A DNA stretch of 16,005 nucleotides from Actinomycetes bacterium (GTDB lineage Bacteria > Actinomycetota > Actinomycetes > Actinomycetales > Cellulomonadaceae), in the NCBI GenBank assembly GCA_023424135.1, contig JAFAEH010000294.1:1-16005 (forward strand), given 5' to 3'. Both the position numbers and the translations under genes were made by a program. A model generated the notes under the pieces. That model saw nothing but the letters and a program-made list of their open reading frames with translations, made no database searches and had not been told where the DNA came from. Numbering within the stretch: position 1 is the first letter of the stretch; each line of letters starts with the position of its first letter. This document shows, one piece after another, positions 5,682 through 14,900 of this stretch.

Positions 5682-6467
5682 TCAGCGGCGGCGCAGGAAG
5701 CCGCGTCGGCGCGGGGCGTCGGCGGGCACGTCGGCGGGTGGGCGGGTCGGGACCACCACGTCCGCCTGGCCGACCGCGTGCGGGGCCGTCGCGATCTGGG
5801 CGTGGACCGGTGCGACCTCGGCGACCTGCGGGAACGCGGCAGGAGGCGGGCCGAAGGCGAGACGCGCGCCCTTGACGACGGTCTGCCCGAGCGCGCGCCC
5901 GCCCGCGACACCGATGGCCGCGCCGATGCCGTAGGGCGCCAGGCGCCCGACCGCGATCCCGCCGACGCGCGCCGCCTGCGAGCGCACGAGCTTGCGGGTG
6001 AGCTGGTTGTTGACCTTCTTCACGGTCGTCATCGGCATCCGGGTGAGCAGCACCCGGCCGACCCGCAGCGTCGCGATCTCGGTCGCGTCGCCGACGACCT
6101 TGGCGCCGGACTCGCCGAGGAGCGTCGCCAGCAGCAGCGCCTTGCGGCGCTCGGTGTCCGCGACCTCGATGCCGTGCACCGACGCCACCGCCAGGGAGAA
6201 CGCCGCCGACGCACCGAAGAACGTCGCGACGTCGCTGACCGTCAGCGCCGTCGCCAGGCCCGTCCCGACGATCGGCGCAGCGGCGGCGGCGCCCACGGCA
6301 CCGCCGGTCCCCGCGACGACCAGCAGGTACTCCTTCTCGAGCAGCTCGACGACCCGTGCGGGGGACGCCCCGGGGTTCCTGCGGCGCACGCTCTCGACGT
6401 GCGCGTGGATCGTCGCCGACGGGATCGTCACCGCCTTGTCGAGGGCGGACTGCACCAGGCGGGGCAC
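5682..6467 (-). CDS. EcsC-family-like membrane-associated protein
   Basis: A 261-residue protein resembling the EcsC family. The region from about 44 to 120 holds EKEYLLVVAGTGGAVGAAAAAPIVG, then DVATFFGASAAFSLAVASVHGIEVADTERRKALLLATLLGESG, the block by which I recognise the family. A second hydrophobic glycine/alanine-rich stretch lies at 168-196. The tail (205-261) is proline- and alanine-rich, ends in RRRGFLRRR, and is probably disordered and cationic. The family takes its name from a protein next to a Bacillus ABC transporter, but its molecular role is not established. GTG at 6467 starts 1 nt after the stop of the OsmC gene, with GGGGAG 8 nt upstream, so the two are likely co-translated. 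Association with membrane is inferred from hydrophobic segments. Confidence 0.7.
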   Translation of the reverse strand: MPRLVQSALDKAVTIPSATIHAHVESVRRRNPGASPARVVELLEKEYLLVVAGTGGAVGAAAAAPIVGTGLATALTVSDVATFFGASAAFSLAVASVHGIEVADTERRKALLLATLLGESGAKVVGDATEIATLRVGRVLLTRMPMTTVKKVNNQLTRKLVRSQAARVGGIAVGRLAPYGIGAAIGVAGGRALGQTVVKGARLAFGPPPAAFPQVAEVAPVHAQIATAPHAVGQADVVVPTRPPADVPADAPRRRGFLRRR

Positions 6468-6468
6468 G

Positions 6469-7008
6469 TCAGCGCTCCCCGGACACCGTGAGCGTCGTCG
6501 TCGCGCCGTGCTCCAGCGTGCGGCCGACCGTGCAGTGCTGGTCGACGGCGCGGTGGACGACCGTCAGCAGCCGGTCGCGGGCCGCGTCGTCGAGCGCGGA
6601 CAGGTCGACCTCGAGGACCTCGGCGAGCGCCGGGTAGCGGTCCTCCGTGGGGTGGGCCAGCCCGCCGACGCGGATCGTCACCTGGACGTCGTCACCGAGC
6701 CGGCGCGCGAGCGCCGCGTCGCTGGACAGGCCGGTGCACGCACCCAGCGCGATCTTCAGGAGCTCACCGGGGGTGAAGGCGTCCGGGTCGCCGAGCGACC
6801 CGATGCGGACCTCGCCGCCGCGCGAGCTGCGGCCCACGTACTGGCGCCTGCCGGTGCGCTCGAGCCACAGCCGGGTGTCGTCCGCGTTGGCCAGCGGGTC
6901 CTGCGGGTCGGCGACGGCGGGCACGGCGGAGGGCTCGCCGAGGGCGGTGCCGGAGCCGGCGGGGGCCGGGTCGCCGGCGAGGTCGCGCGCGTCCTGATCG
7001 GTCGTCAT
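6469..7008 (-). CDS. OsmC/Ohr-family peroxidase-like protein
   Basis: A 179-residue OsmC-fold protein. The two redox cysteines are present: Cys91 in LKIALGACTGLSSD on the central helix and Cys159 in VDQHCTVGRTLEHG. Members reduce organic hydroperoxides through this pair, usually as cytosolic homodimers. The OsmC domain runs from about residue 46 to the end. The first 45 residues are a proline/alanine/aspartate-rich extension, longer than in classic OsmC/Ohr and probably flexible. ATG 7008 has GAGGAT 6 nt upstream. It is the first gene of a minus-strand pair with the EcsC-like gene and is divergent from the hexapeptide-repeat gene. The T-V-G after the second Cys resembles the wider OsmC/YhfA group more than Ohr proper, so the exact substrate is open. 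Confidence 0.88.
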   Translation of the reverse strand: MTTDQDARDLAGDPAPAGSGTALGEPSAVPAVADPQDPLANADDTRLWLERTGRRQYVGRSSRGGEVRIGSLGDPDAFTPGELLKIALGACTGLSSDAALARRLGDDVQVTIRVGGLAHPTEDRYPALAEVLEVDLSALDDAARDRLLTVVHRAVDQHCTVGRTLEHGATTTLTVSGER

Positions 7009-7189
7009 GGGCCGATCCTCGCATGCACCGGCGCCGGGTTCGCGGGGAGCGCGGCGTCCGCCCGCGGGCCTGCGGCGACGTCGTCCGGGGCACCGGCACG
7101 CGGGCGGCGGCGGGCGCGAGGGGCGGCTCTCGTGAAAGTCGTGTGAGGGGTCTTCCCTCGGGAACATCCCATGCGGTCGGATCGTTGCG

Positions 7190-7606
7190 ATGGCCAGGAT
7201 GAAGCGATACGAGGAACTCGAGACCGAGGACGGCAAGGTCGTCCGCTACCAGCGACACGAGAACGGCGGCGGCCTCGTCGCCAAGGGTGCGCGCGTCGAC
7301 GCGAGCGCCTGGGTGTCCGACTCCGCGTGGGTCGACCCGGGCGCCGTCGTCGAGGCAGGCGCGTCCGTGGGACGGTTCTGCTGGGTGGAGCCCGGCGCCG
7401 TCGTCGAGGCCGGTGCGCGCCTGGGGTCGCACGTGCACGTCGGGCGTGACGCGGTCGTCGGCCGCGGCGCCCGCCTCGGCACGCGCGTCGACATCGGCGC
7501 GTCCGCCCGGCTGGACGCCGGGCTCGTCGTCGAGCCGGAGGCGAAGATCGCCGACGGTGCGCACGTCGAGCGCAGCGGCTTCCCGCCGCACGTGCTCGCG
7601 GCCTGA
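7190..7606 (+). CDS. Hexapeptide-repeat (left-handed beta-helix) protein
   Basis: A 138-residue protein whose residues about 27-130 are hexapeptide repeats with small or aliphatic residues at every sixth place (for example LVAKGARVDASAWVSDSAWV and AVVEAGARLGSHVHV), the pattern of a left-handed parallel beta-helix. The first 26 residues (MARMKRYEELETEDGKVVRY...) are a charged cap. Such proteins include acyl- and nucleotidyl-transferases and structural or metal-binding homologues. No clear catalytic His-loop was seen, so enzyme activity is not claimed. ATG 7190 or ATG 7199 (MKRYEEL) could be the start; neither has a strong ribosome site. The 181-bp upstream gap shared with the divergent OsmC gene holds a small perfect hairpin, GAGGG/CCCTC at 7145-7159. 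A strong hairpin follows the stop. Confidence 0.75.
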   Translation: MARMKRYEELETEDGKVVRYQRHENGGGLVAKGARVDASAWVSDSAWVDPGAVVEAGASVGRFCWVEPGAVVEAGARLGSHVHVGRDAVVGRGARLGTRVDIGASARLDAGLVVEPEAKIADGAHVERSGFPPHVLAA

Positions 7607-7608
7607 CG

Positions 7609-7644
7609 GTGCCCCACCGACCGGTGCGCCTGCCGGTGGGGCAC
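7609..7644 (+). terminator. Strong hairpin after the hexapeptide-repeat gene
   Basis: GTGCCCCACCG (7609-7619) and CGGTGGGGCAC (7634-7644) form a perfect 11-bp GC-rich stem with a 14-nt loop, beginning 3 nt after the stop codon. No T-run follows. Position and stem strength make a terminator the best reading, separating this gene from the AraC gene downstream. Confidence 0.65.
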
Positions 7645-7682
7645 GTCGTCCGGGGTCCTGCCTGACGTCGACCGACGCCGGA

Positions 7683-7688
7683 TAGCCT
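7683..7688 (+). promoter_or_regulatory. Putative -10 box (TAGCCT) for the AraC-gene transcript
   Basis: TAGCCT, preceded by CGGA, fits the TANNNT -10 pattern. It ends 7 nt before an ATG at 7695, the spacing seen for leaderless actinobacterial transcripts. A loose -35-like CCTGAC lies at 7661-7666, 16 bp upstream. Inferred, not proven. Confidence 0.35.
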
Positions 7689-7694
7689 CGGACC

Positions 7695-7724
7695 ATGTCC
7701 AACCGGTCGAGGTGCAGGTCATGA
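7695..7724 (+). CDS. Possible 9-codon leaderless upstream ORF (MSNRSRCRS)
   Basis: An ATG at 7695 opens a nine-codon frame, MSNRSRCRS, that ends in a TGA at 7722-7724 overlapping the AraC-gene ATG (7721) as ATGA. The -10-like TAGCCT ends 7 nt upstream of its ATG, so the mRNA could begin there without a leader. If translated, it would couple to the regulator. At this length, chance is a serious alternative. Confidence 0.3.
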   Translation: MSNRSRCRS

Positions 7725-8818
7725 GCGCATCTGGCGCTGCTCGGCAGCCATCGACGGCGGTCGGCGGCAGGGCCACGACCCGGCACGGAGGGGCCCCGGT
7801 GGGTAGCCGGACGGTGCAGCGGCAGGACACGTCGACCGAGTCGGTGCTCACCTGGATCCGCCAGGCGCTCGGCGACGGGACACGCAGCTTCGGCGCCACG
7901 GAGCTCGCGACCCTGCTGACACCCCTCGGGTGGAAGCTGCACTTCCCCGAGGGGGGGAGCACCGCCGCGACGGTGCGTGCCGTGCTCGCCGACCGGGTGC
8001 TCGTCATGAGGTACGTCGGTTCGCCCTACACCGCGGGCTACGAGCGGGGTGCCCCTCCCGTGCCGGCGGGTCCGCGCATCGCGGTCGCCGAGATGGTGCA
8101 CGAGGGTGAGGGCCACTTCGTCGGCGACGGCTGGGCGCGACGGATCGGGCCGGGCGACATCGTGCTGCACCCGCCGCGGGGGCGGCACAGCATCGAGTGG
8201 GTCTCGCCGCACTGCGTGCGCTCCTACGTGGTCCTCGTGACGTCGCTGTTCGGGCGCCGCGAGGACGCGATCCTGCGGGAGTCGGACCTCCTCGTCCACG
8301 ACGCGCCCCTGTTCGCGTCCGCGGCGGGGCTCGTTGAGGCGCTCATCGACCCTGACCTCGACCCGGGGTCGGTCGTCGGCATCACCGCGTCGCAGGCGCT
8401 GCACGGGCTCGTCGCCGCGACCGTCGCGAGCGCCATCGAGCGCGTCGAGCCGGTCGACACCGGGCTCGTCCAGCGTGCCCGCAGCGTGATCCTGGCGCGG
8501 CACCAGGACCCGACGCTCGACGCCGACGCGGTCGCCCGGGAGCTCCGGGTCAGCCGCCGGCACCTGTTCGCGCAGTTCAGCGAGAGCCCCGACTCGTTCG
8601 CGACCACCCTGCGGGACGTCCGGCTCGAGCACGCGGCCGAGCTGCTGGCGAGCGCCGACGACGACATCACGGTGCGCCGCGCCGCCCGTGAGTCCGGGTT
8701 CGCGGGGCAGGCGCAGCTCTCGCGCGCGTTCCGCGAACGCTTCGGGCTGTCGCCGTCGCAGTTCCGTGCCGCCGTCCTGCGCGGCGTGCTGGAGCACCCG
8801 GCGCGCGACGACGGCTGA
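7721..8818 (+). CDS. AraC-family transcriptional regulator
   Basis: A 365-residue regulator. Residues about 1-38 are low-complexity. Residues 40-185 look like a cupin-type AraC-binding domain, with RRIGPGDIVLHPPRGRHSIEW at 140-160 as its most typical block. The C-terminal AraC DNA-binding domain (about 250-355) has two helix-turn-helix units: LDADAVARELRVSRRHLFAQF (266-286) and TVRRAARESGFAGQAQLSRAF (317-337), closed by ERFGLSPSQFR. ATG 7721 is preferred over GTG 7712 because GAGGT lies 7 nt upstream of it. The ligand is unknown. The gene ends 137 bp before the giant surface-protein gene on the same strand, making that gene a possible target, but nothing else in the sequence shows it. Confidence 0.88.
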   Translation: MSASGAARQPSTAVGGRATTRHGGAPVGSRTVQRQDTSTESVLTWIRQALGDGTRSFGATELATLLTPLGWKLHFPEGGSTAATVRAVLADRVLVMRYVGSPYTAGYERGAPPVPAGPRIAVAEMVHEGEGHFVGDGWARRIGPGDIVLHPPRGRHSIEWVSPHCVRSYVVLVTSLFGRREDAILRESDLLVHDAPLFASAAGLVEALIDPDLDPGSVVGITASQALHGLVAATVASAIERVEPVDTGLVQRARSVILARHQDPTLDADAVARELRVSRRHLFAQFSESPDSFATTLRDVRLEHAAELLASADDDITVRRAARESGFAGQAQLSRAFRERFGLSPSQFRAAVLRGVLEHPARDDG

Positions 8819-8918
8819 CGGGCCGCTGATCGGGCGAACCGGTCACGCATGACGACGCGTGCACGCGGCCGTGACGGTGCGGGCACGGCCACCCGCGGAC
8901 GTCGGTGGGCGGGCGGGA

Positions 8919-8949
8919 CGGTGGGTCGATCCCGTGACCCACCGGAGGT
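8919..8949 (+). promoter_or_regulatory. Hairpin abutting the ribosome binding site of the surface-protein gene
   Basis: CGGTGGGTC (8919-8927) and GACCCACCG (8936-8944) form a perfect 9-bp stem with an 8-nt loop. The last base of the stem is the first base of the strong ribosome site GGAGGT (8944-8949), which sits 6 nt before ATG 8956. Such a hairpin could tune access to the ribosome site or protect the mRNA 5' end. It could also be the terminator of the AraC gene, although it lies about 100 bp past that stop. Confidence 0.5.
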
Positions 8950-8955
8950 TTCGCC

Positions 8956-11900
8956 ATGCCCACGACGTCTCGACGCCACCCGCGTCGGCGCCGGTTGTTC
9001 TCCGTCGTCGCCGTGCTGCTGAGCACCGTGCTCGGCCTCCCGCTGCTGACGGCCCCGGCCGTCGCCGCGGACCCCGAGTACCTGAGCCTGACGAAGACGG
9101 TCGACCGGTCGGAGCTGGCACCGGGCGACACCTACACCTACCGGGTCCAGGTCACGTGCTCCGAGCAGTCCTGCCTCGACGCGGTGCTCACCGACAGCCT
9201 GGCCGAGCACGCCGGGCACGAGGTGCGCGACGTGCGGATGCGCTCGTCGGACCCCGGACTGACGTTCGCCGCGACGTGGACGTCGCAGGGCGCGCAGACC
9301 GGCACCGCCCCCGCGGTCGTCGCCGCCGACACCCGGGTGGACGTCGCGTTCACGCAGACCACCGTGAGCCCCGCGGGCACGGGCATGCAGTCGGGGCAGA
9401 CGTTCACGCTCGAGATCACGCTCGCGGTGCCGACGGACCTGCCGCCCGGGACCGACGTGACGCTGGAGAACTCCGCGACGGTCACCGCGACCAACTCGGC
9501 GCCGGCGGTCGACGTCGAGCGTGTGCACGTCGTCGTGCCCGTCGTCGTGGACGTCACGCCTGCGAAGTCGTGGACGCCGGCGGACGTCGCGTTCGCACCG
9601 GGTGCGGCCTCGACCGTGCGGGTCGGGGTCGGCAACGCCGCGAACGTCCCGGCGGACGCGCTCGTGCTGCAGGACCCCGCGGTCGCGCCCGAGGGTGCGA
9701 CCTCTCTCGACGCCGCGAACCCGTTCACGCTCGTCGACCTGACGTCGCTCGACGCCGTGGCCGTGCCCACCGGGTGCGTGCAGGTGACCGTGGACGCGTA
9801 CGTGCTGCGCGACGGCGCGTGGACGTGGGTCGCGGGTGCGGGTGGCCTCGCGCTGCCCGACGGCGTCACGGCCGGTGACGTCGCGGGGCTGCGCGTCACG
9901 TGTGCCGGACCGGTGCCGGTGGGCGCGACCATGACGCTGGACCTGGGTGTCGCGCAGCGCACGACGCACCGGGAGTCCGGGGCGGACCTGTCGCGGGACA
10001 CCCACAGCATCGTCAACGCGGTCGCGGCGAGCGTGCAGGTGGCCGGCCACGACGACGTCACGCGTACCGCGACCGCGCCGTACCGGGTCACCCCCGCGCG
10101 TCTGGGCACCGAGCTCACGAAGGCGTTCACGCGGGCGCGCGTCACCGGCGGCGAGACGAGCGTGCTGACGCTCGACGCCACGCAGACCTCCGAGGTGCCC
10201 GTCGCCGAGCTGCGCGTCGAGGACCTCGGGTTCTTCGACGACGAGATCCGGTTCGGCGGGTTCGCGTCCGCGCCGCAGTGGCCGACGGGCGCGGACGGAG
10301 CCACCGTCGTGTACCACCTGTCCGACGGCACCACGCAGGACGTCACGTTCACGACGGGGACGGTGCCGGACGCCCCGACGCTCGCGACCGGCGTGCACGT
10401 GACCGGCTTCGCCGTGGTGTTCACGGGCAGCATCGCGCCTGCGGGCGACCCCGCGCGCCTCGCGGTGGACGTCGTGACGGACGACGAGCCCGACGCCCCG
10501 GTCCGGACCCGCGACAACGACGCGCTCGCGACCGTGGTGGCACCCAACGGCAACACGGCCGAGGGGCCCTCCGACGCGCGCCTGACGGTCCTGCCCGCGT
10601 CGATCGACGTGACGCTCGACAAGACGGTGCGCCCGGGCACCGCGCTGCGCCCCGGGGACACCGCGGTCGTCGAGCTGCGCACCGGGCTCTCGGTCTCGTC
10701 CTCGTACGTCACCGCCGACCGGGTCGTCGTGACCGACGCGTGGGACGGGACGCAGGACGGCTTCTGGAACGCGTTCGAGCTCACCGCGATCGCGCCGACC
10801 CAGGTGCCGTCCGGCACGTCCGTGCAGCTCGACGTCCAGACGTCCGTCGGGACCTGGACCACGCTGGTCGTCGAGCCCGCGCGCGCGGCGTCGTGGGTCC
10901 TCGAGGTCGACGCGGCCGCACTGGGCTCGGCGGGTGTCACGCTCGGCGACGTCACGGGGGTGCGGCTGACCTTCGTCGACGCGGACGGGTTCGAGGAGAG
11001 CACGACGCTCGTCCCGTACGTCGTCACGACCGCCCGCGGCACGCTGCGCACCGGTGGTGCGCTCCCGCAGGACGGTGCCGCGCTGCAGAACGCCGCGCTC
11101 GCCGCGGCGGACGGCTCGACCGACGGGGGACGTCCGGTCGAGGGTGACGACCCGGGCGACGACGGCGTCGACGTGACACCCGTCCCGCCGGGCACGGGGC
11201 CGGTCGAGATCGACAAGACGTGGTCGGCGGCGACGGTCGCCGCGCAGTCCGGTCAGCGGCGCACGACCGCCCTGACGTGGCGCACGACGGCCGGCGCGTC
11301 GTCGGTCACGATCAGCGACCCCGCGTCCACGACGGAGCCGCTGGCCGGCTCGGTGTTCGACGCGTTCGACCTGGTCGCCGTGCGGCCCGTCGCGCTGTCG
11401 TCGACCCCGTACAGCAACGGCTGGTACCTGCGGTACGACCGGGTGACCGACGTGCAGCTGTACCTCCCGGACGGGGCAGGCGGGTACGCGTGGACGTCCG
11501 TGCAGGAGCCCGCCGGCGGGTGGGTCACGTCCTCCGGGTTCGTGGGTCTCACCCTCGACGCCCAGCAGCAGGCCGATGCCCGCGCCGTGCGCGTCGTCCT
11601 GGCGGAGAACACCGCGGCCCGTGCGGCGGCCCGGCAGGCGGGCGACGCGTACGACCCGTTCGCGCCCGCCCCGGGCAGCGGCGTCGCCGCCGCGTCGACC
11701 GACCGCGTGCTGACCCTCGAGTGGCAGGTGCGCCAGGTGCGTCGCACGGGCGGCTGGGTGACCGGGTCGGCGCTCTACGGTGCGCCGGACACCGGGGTCG
11801 TGCGTAACCGGGTGGGCATCGAGGCGCAGCTCGCCACGGGGACGTCGAGCGACCAGGACCACGCCGACATCCGCCTCACCGACGCGACGCCCCTGGTGCG

Positions 11901-14900
11901 CATCGACAAGCGCGTGTCGACGTCCGACGTCGCCTACGTGCCGCGGCCCGGTGTCGTCGACGCGGCCGACTGGCCGACGCGGACGTTCACCGTCGAGGCG
12001 TGGAACGACTCGGTGGCGAGGGCGTCGTACGTGCGGGTCAGCGACCCGGCGTGCTCGGACGTCGACGTGCAGGACGGGGCCTGCGTCCTGACCGACCCGA
12101 CCGCCGACCCGTTCGGGACGGACGTCGACTGGTTGGCGCCCGGCACGGCCGGCAGCGTGTTCGACCGCTTCGACCTCACCGACGTCGAGATCACCACCAC
12201 CCGCGCGGACGAGGTCGACCTCGCGGCCTCGACCGCGTGGCTGCTGCACCTGCGGGACGGCGACCTGGTCGTCGAGCGCACCACCGCGGCCGCGCTCGTC
12301 GGCATGCCCCCTGCCCAGCTTGCCGACGTTGTGGGCGTCAGCGTGACGTTCCAGGGCACGCAGCCGCAGGTCACGGGCGGCACCATCACGCAGGGCAACA
12401 GGCTCGGCCTCGTGCTGTCGACGCGGCTGCGCACCCACGTCCGGTCGACCGGCGTCGCGCAGACGCTGGCCGCCGGCCGCACCCTCGACGTCGAGAACCA
12501 CGCCTACGCGCAGTCCTACGACCCGGTGCTCGACCCCGACGGCGACACGATCGCCGCAGGCACCGACGACGCCACCGTGCCGTTGACCGGTGGTGACATC
12601 AACGTCGGCGTCACCAAGGACGTCACGCCGTCGACGGTCACCGAGCCCGCCCGTGGCGAGCCGCTGACCGTGACGCTCACGGCCGACCGTGGCGTCTCGC
12701 CCGTCGGGACGCTCGCTCCCGCCGAGGTCGTGCTGACGGACGACTCGACCACGTCCCCGGAGTTCTGGGACGAGTTCGACCTGGTCGGGGTCGGCGACGT
12801 CACGCTGCCGGCCGGGGCCGACCAGGTGCGCGTCGACCTGTACGGGCCGTTCGGCACCGACGGTGAGCTGGTCTGGGTCGAGGGGTCCGCCGGGACCGGT
12901 ACGCCCGTCCTGCCCGTCGCCGCCGACCGGCTCGACGACGTCCAGGGCGTGCGGTACGTCGTCTCCCGCGCGGACGGGGCCTTCTTCTCCACGCAGGTCC
13001 CGGCAGCCGCGTGGACGATGCGCGCCGACTTCCAGGTGCGCCTGCGCGACACGACCCGGGGGACGGGCGACCCGATCGAGCTCGACGACGAGCACACCGT
13101 GACCAACACGGTCGTGGCCGTCGCGGACCGGCTCAACGGCGAACGCTCGGTCGAACGGGCGAGGTCGGCCGTGGTCACCCTCTCGGAGGGGACGCACCGG
13201 CTCGCGGTGAGCAAGATCGCGAACGACGGTGACCGGACCGTCGACGTGGGCACCTCGGTGCCCTGGGACCTCGCCTTCCGCAACGACGGCACGGGCTACC
13301 TGACGGTCGCCGAGCTGCGGGACACGCTGCCCGCCTCGCTCGTGTGGACGGGCGAGACCCAGCCCGTGGTGAGCGTGCCGGCGGGTGCCGCGATCTCCGA
13401 GGACGTCACGGTCACGCGCGACGGCGCCGACCTGGTGCTCACCTGGCCGCAGGACGCCCGCACGCTCGCCCCGGGCGAGAGCGTCGGCGTCCGGCTGATG
13501 CTCGAGCTCCAGCCGGGCCTGTCGGAAGGCGACCGCGCCGTCAACACGATGACCGTGCGCACCGCGCAGACCCTCGACGCGTGCACGCCGCTCGACCCGT
13601 CGAGCCCGGTCACGGGGGCGTGGACGCAGGACGCGACCACGTGCGGGGCGAGCGACCACGTCTCGCCGCGCGGCGGGCCGAACCTGTTCACCGTCAAGGG
13701 CGTGCGCGGCGCCGCGTCCGGTGCCGCGACGACGAGCGGGCAGGAGTGCCTGCCCCTGCTGGACGCCACCGGCGGCGCGTACTACCGCACGCCGTGCGTC
13801 GCGCGGTCGGTCGTCGGCGGGCAGGACGACTGGGTCCTGCGCGTCGTCAACGGCGGCACGACGAGCGTCGACGAGCTGACGATCTTCGACCCGCTCGCGG
13901 CGACGGGCGACACGATGATCATCTCGGGTCTGGAGCGGGGGTCGACGTACCGGCCGCGGGTCGTCGCCGGCTCGCTGCAGGTGCACGCGCCGGCGGGTGC
14001 GACCGTCGTCACCGAGGTCACCACGACGGCGTCGGCGTGCGCCGGCACGTGGGCAGGGCTGACGACCGGTGCCGTCTGCGAGCAGTCCGGTGAGCAGTGG
14101 CAGCCGGTCGACGGCTCGACCGACTGGGACGCCGTGACGGCCCTGCGGGTCCGGGTGGACCTGCGGACGTCGGCCGGTGGCGCGCTGCTGAGCGGGCAGC
14201 ACGTCGACGTGACGTTCTCCACGGTCAACGTCCTGTCGGCCGACGACGTGGCCGACGGCGTGCCCGCCGGGACGGCGGCCGACGACGTGGTCGCGTGGAA
14301 CCAGTTCGGCGTCAAGTACCGCGACCAGGGGGCGAGCGACTGGAAGAAGATCGCGCCCGACAGGATGGGTGTCGAGGTCCTGACCGGTCCGCTCGAGGTC
14401 GTCAAGGTCGTCGACGGCCCCGCGGCCGCGCTCGCGCCGACGGTGTTCGCCGCCGACCTGGTCTGCCGCCTCGACGGGGTGACGCTCGACCTCGGGGCCG
14501 CGGCGAGCCTGACCCTGGACGCGGCGAACGGCTACCGTGCCCGCGTCGACGGGATCCCCGTGGGTGCGCGGTGCGACGTCACCGAGGCCGGGGTGCCGGG
14601 TGACCGCGGCGAGGCCGTGCGCAGCGGTGCCGTGAGCATCGAGGTCGACGCTCCCGCGACCGACGACGGGGGAGTCGTCGGCACGCAGGTCGCCACGATC
14701 ACCAACACGTACCGGTACGGGACGCTGTCGGTGACCAAGCGGGTCGACACGGAGGCGACGACCGGGCTGCCCGGCACGTACGGATTCGCGCTGACCTGCA
14801 CGGCCGCCGGCACGGGGGCACCCGTGCTGTTCGACGGTGCGTCCGAGCTCGGCTTCGAGCTCGCCGACGGGGACACGTTCACCGCACCCGCCGGCGTCAT

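Noticed and set aside
7145..7170. Small hairpins GAGGG/CCCTC and GGGA/TCCC between the OsmC and hexapeptide genes
   Set aside because: Stems of 4-5 bp are too common in such GC-rich sequence to call an operator without comparison data; noted only in the hexapeptide-gene entry.
2909..7189. Identical 12-mer CGGATCGTTGCG at 2909-2920 and 7178-7189, considered as a shared regulator site
   Set aside because: Several identical 12-mer pairs are expected by chance in 16 kb of biased sequence, and the second copy has none of the phased neighbours seen at the first.
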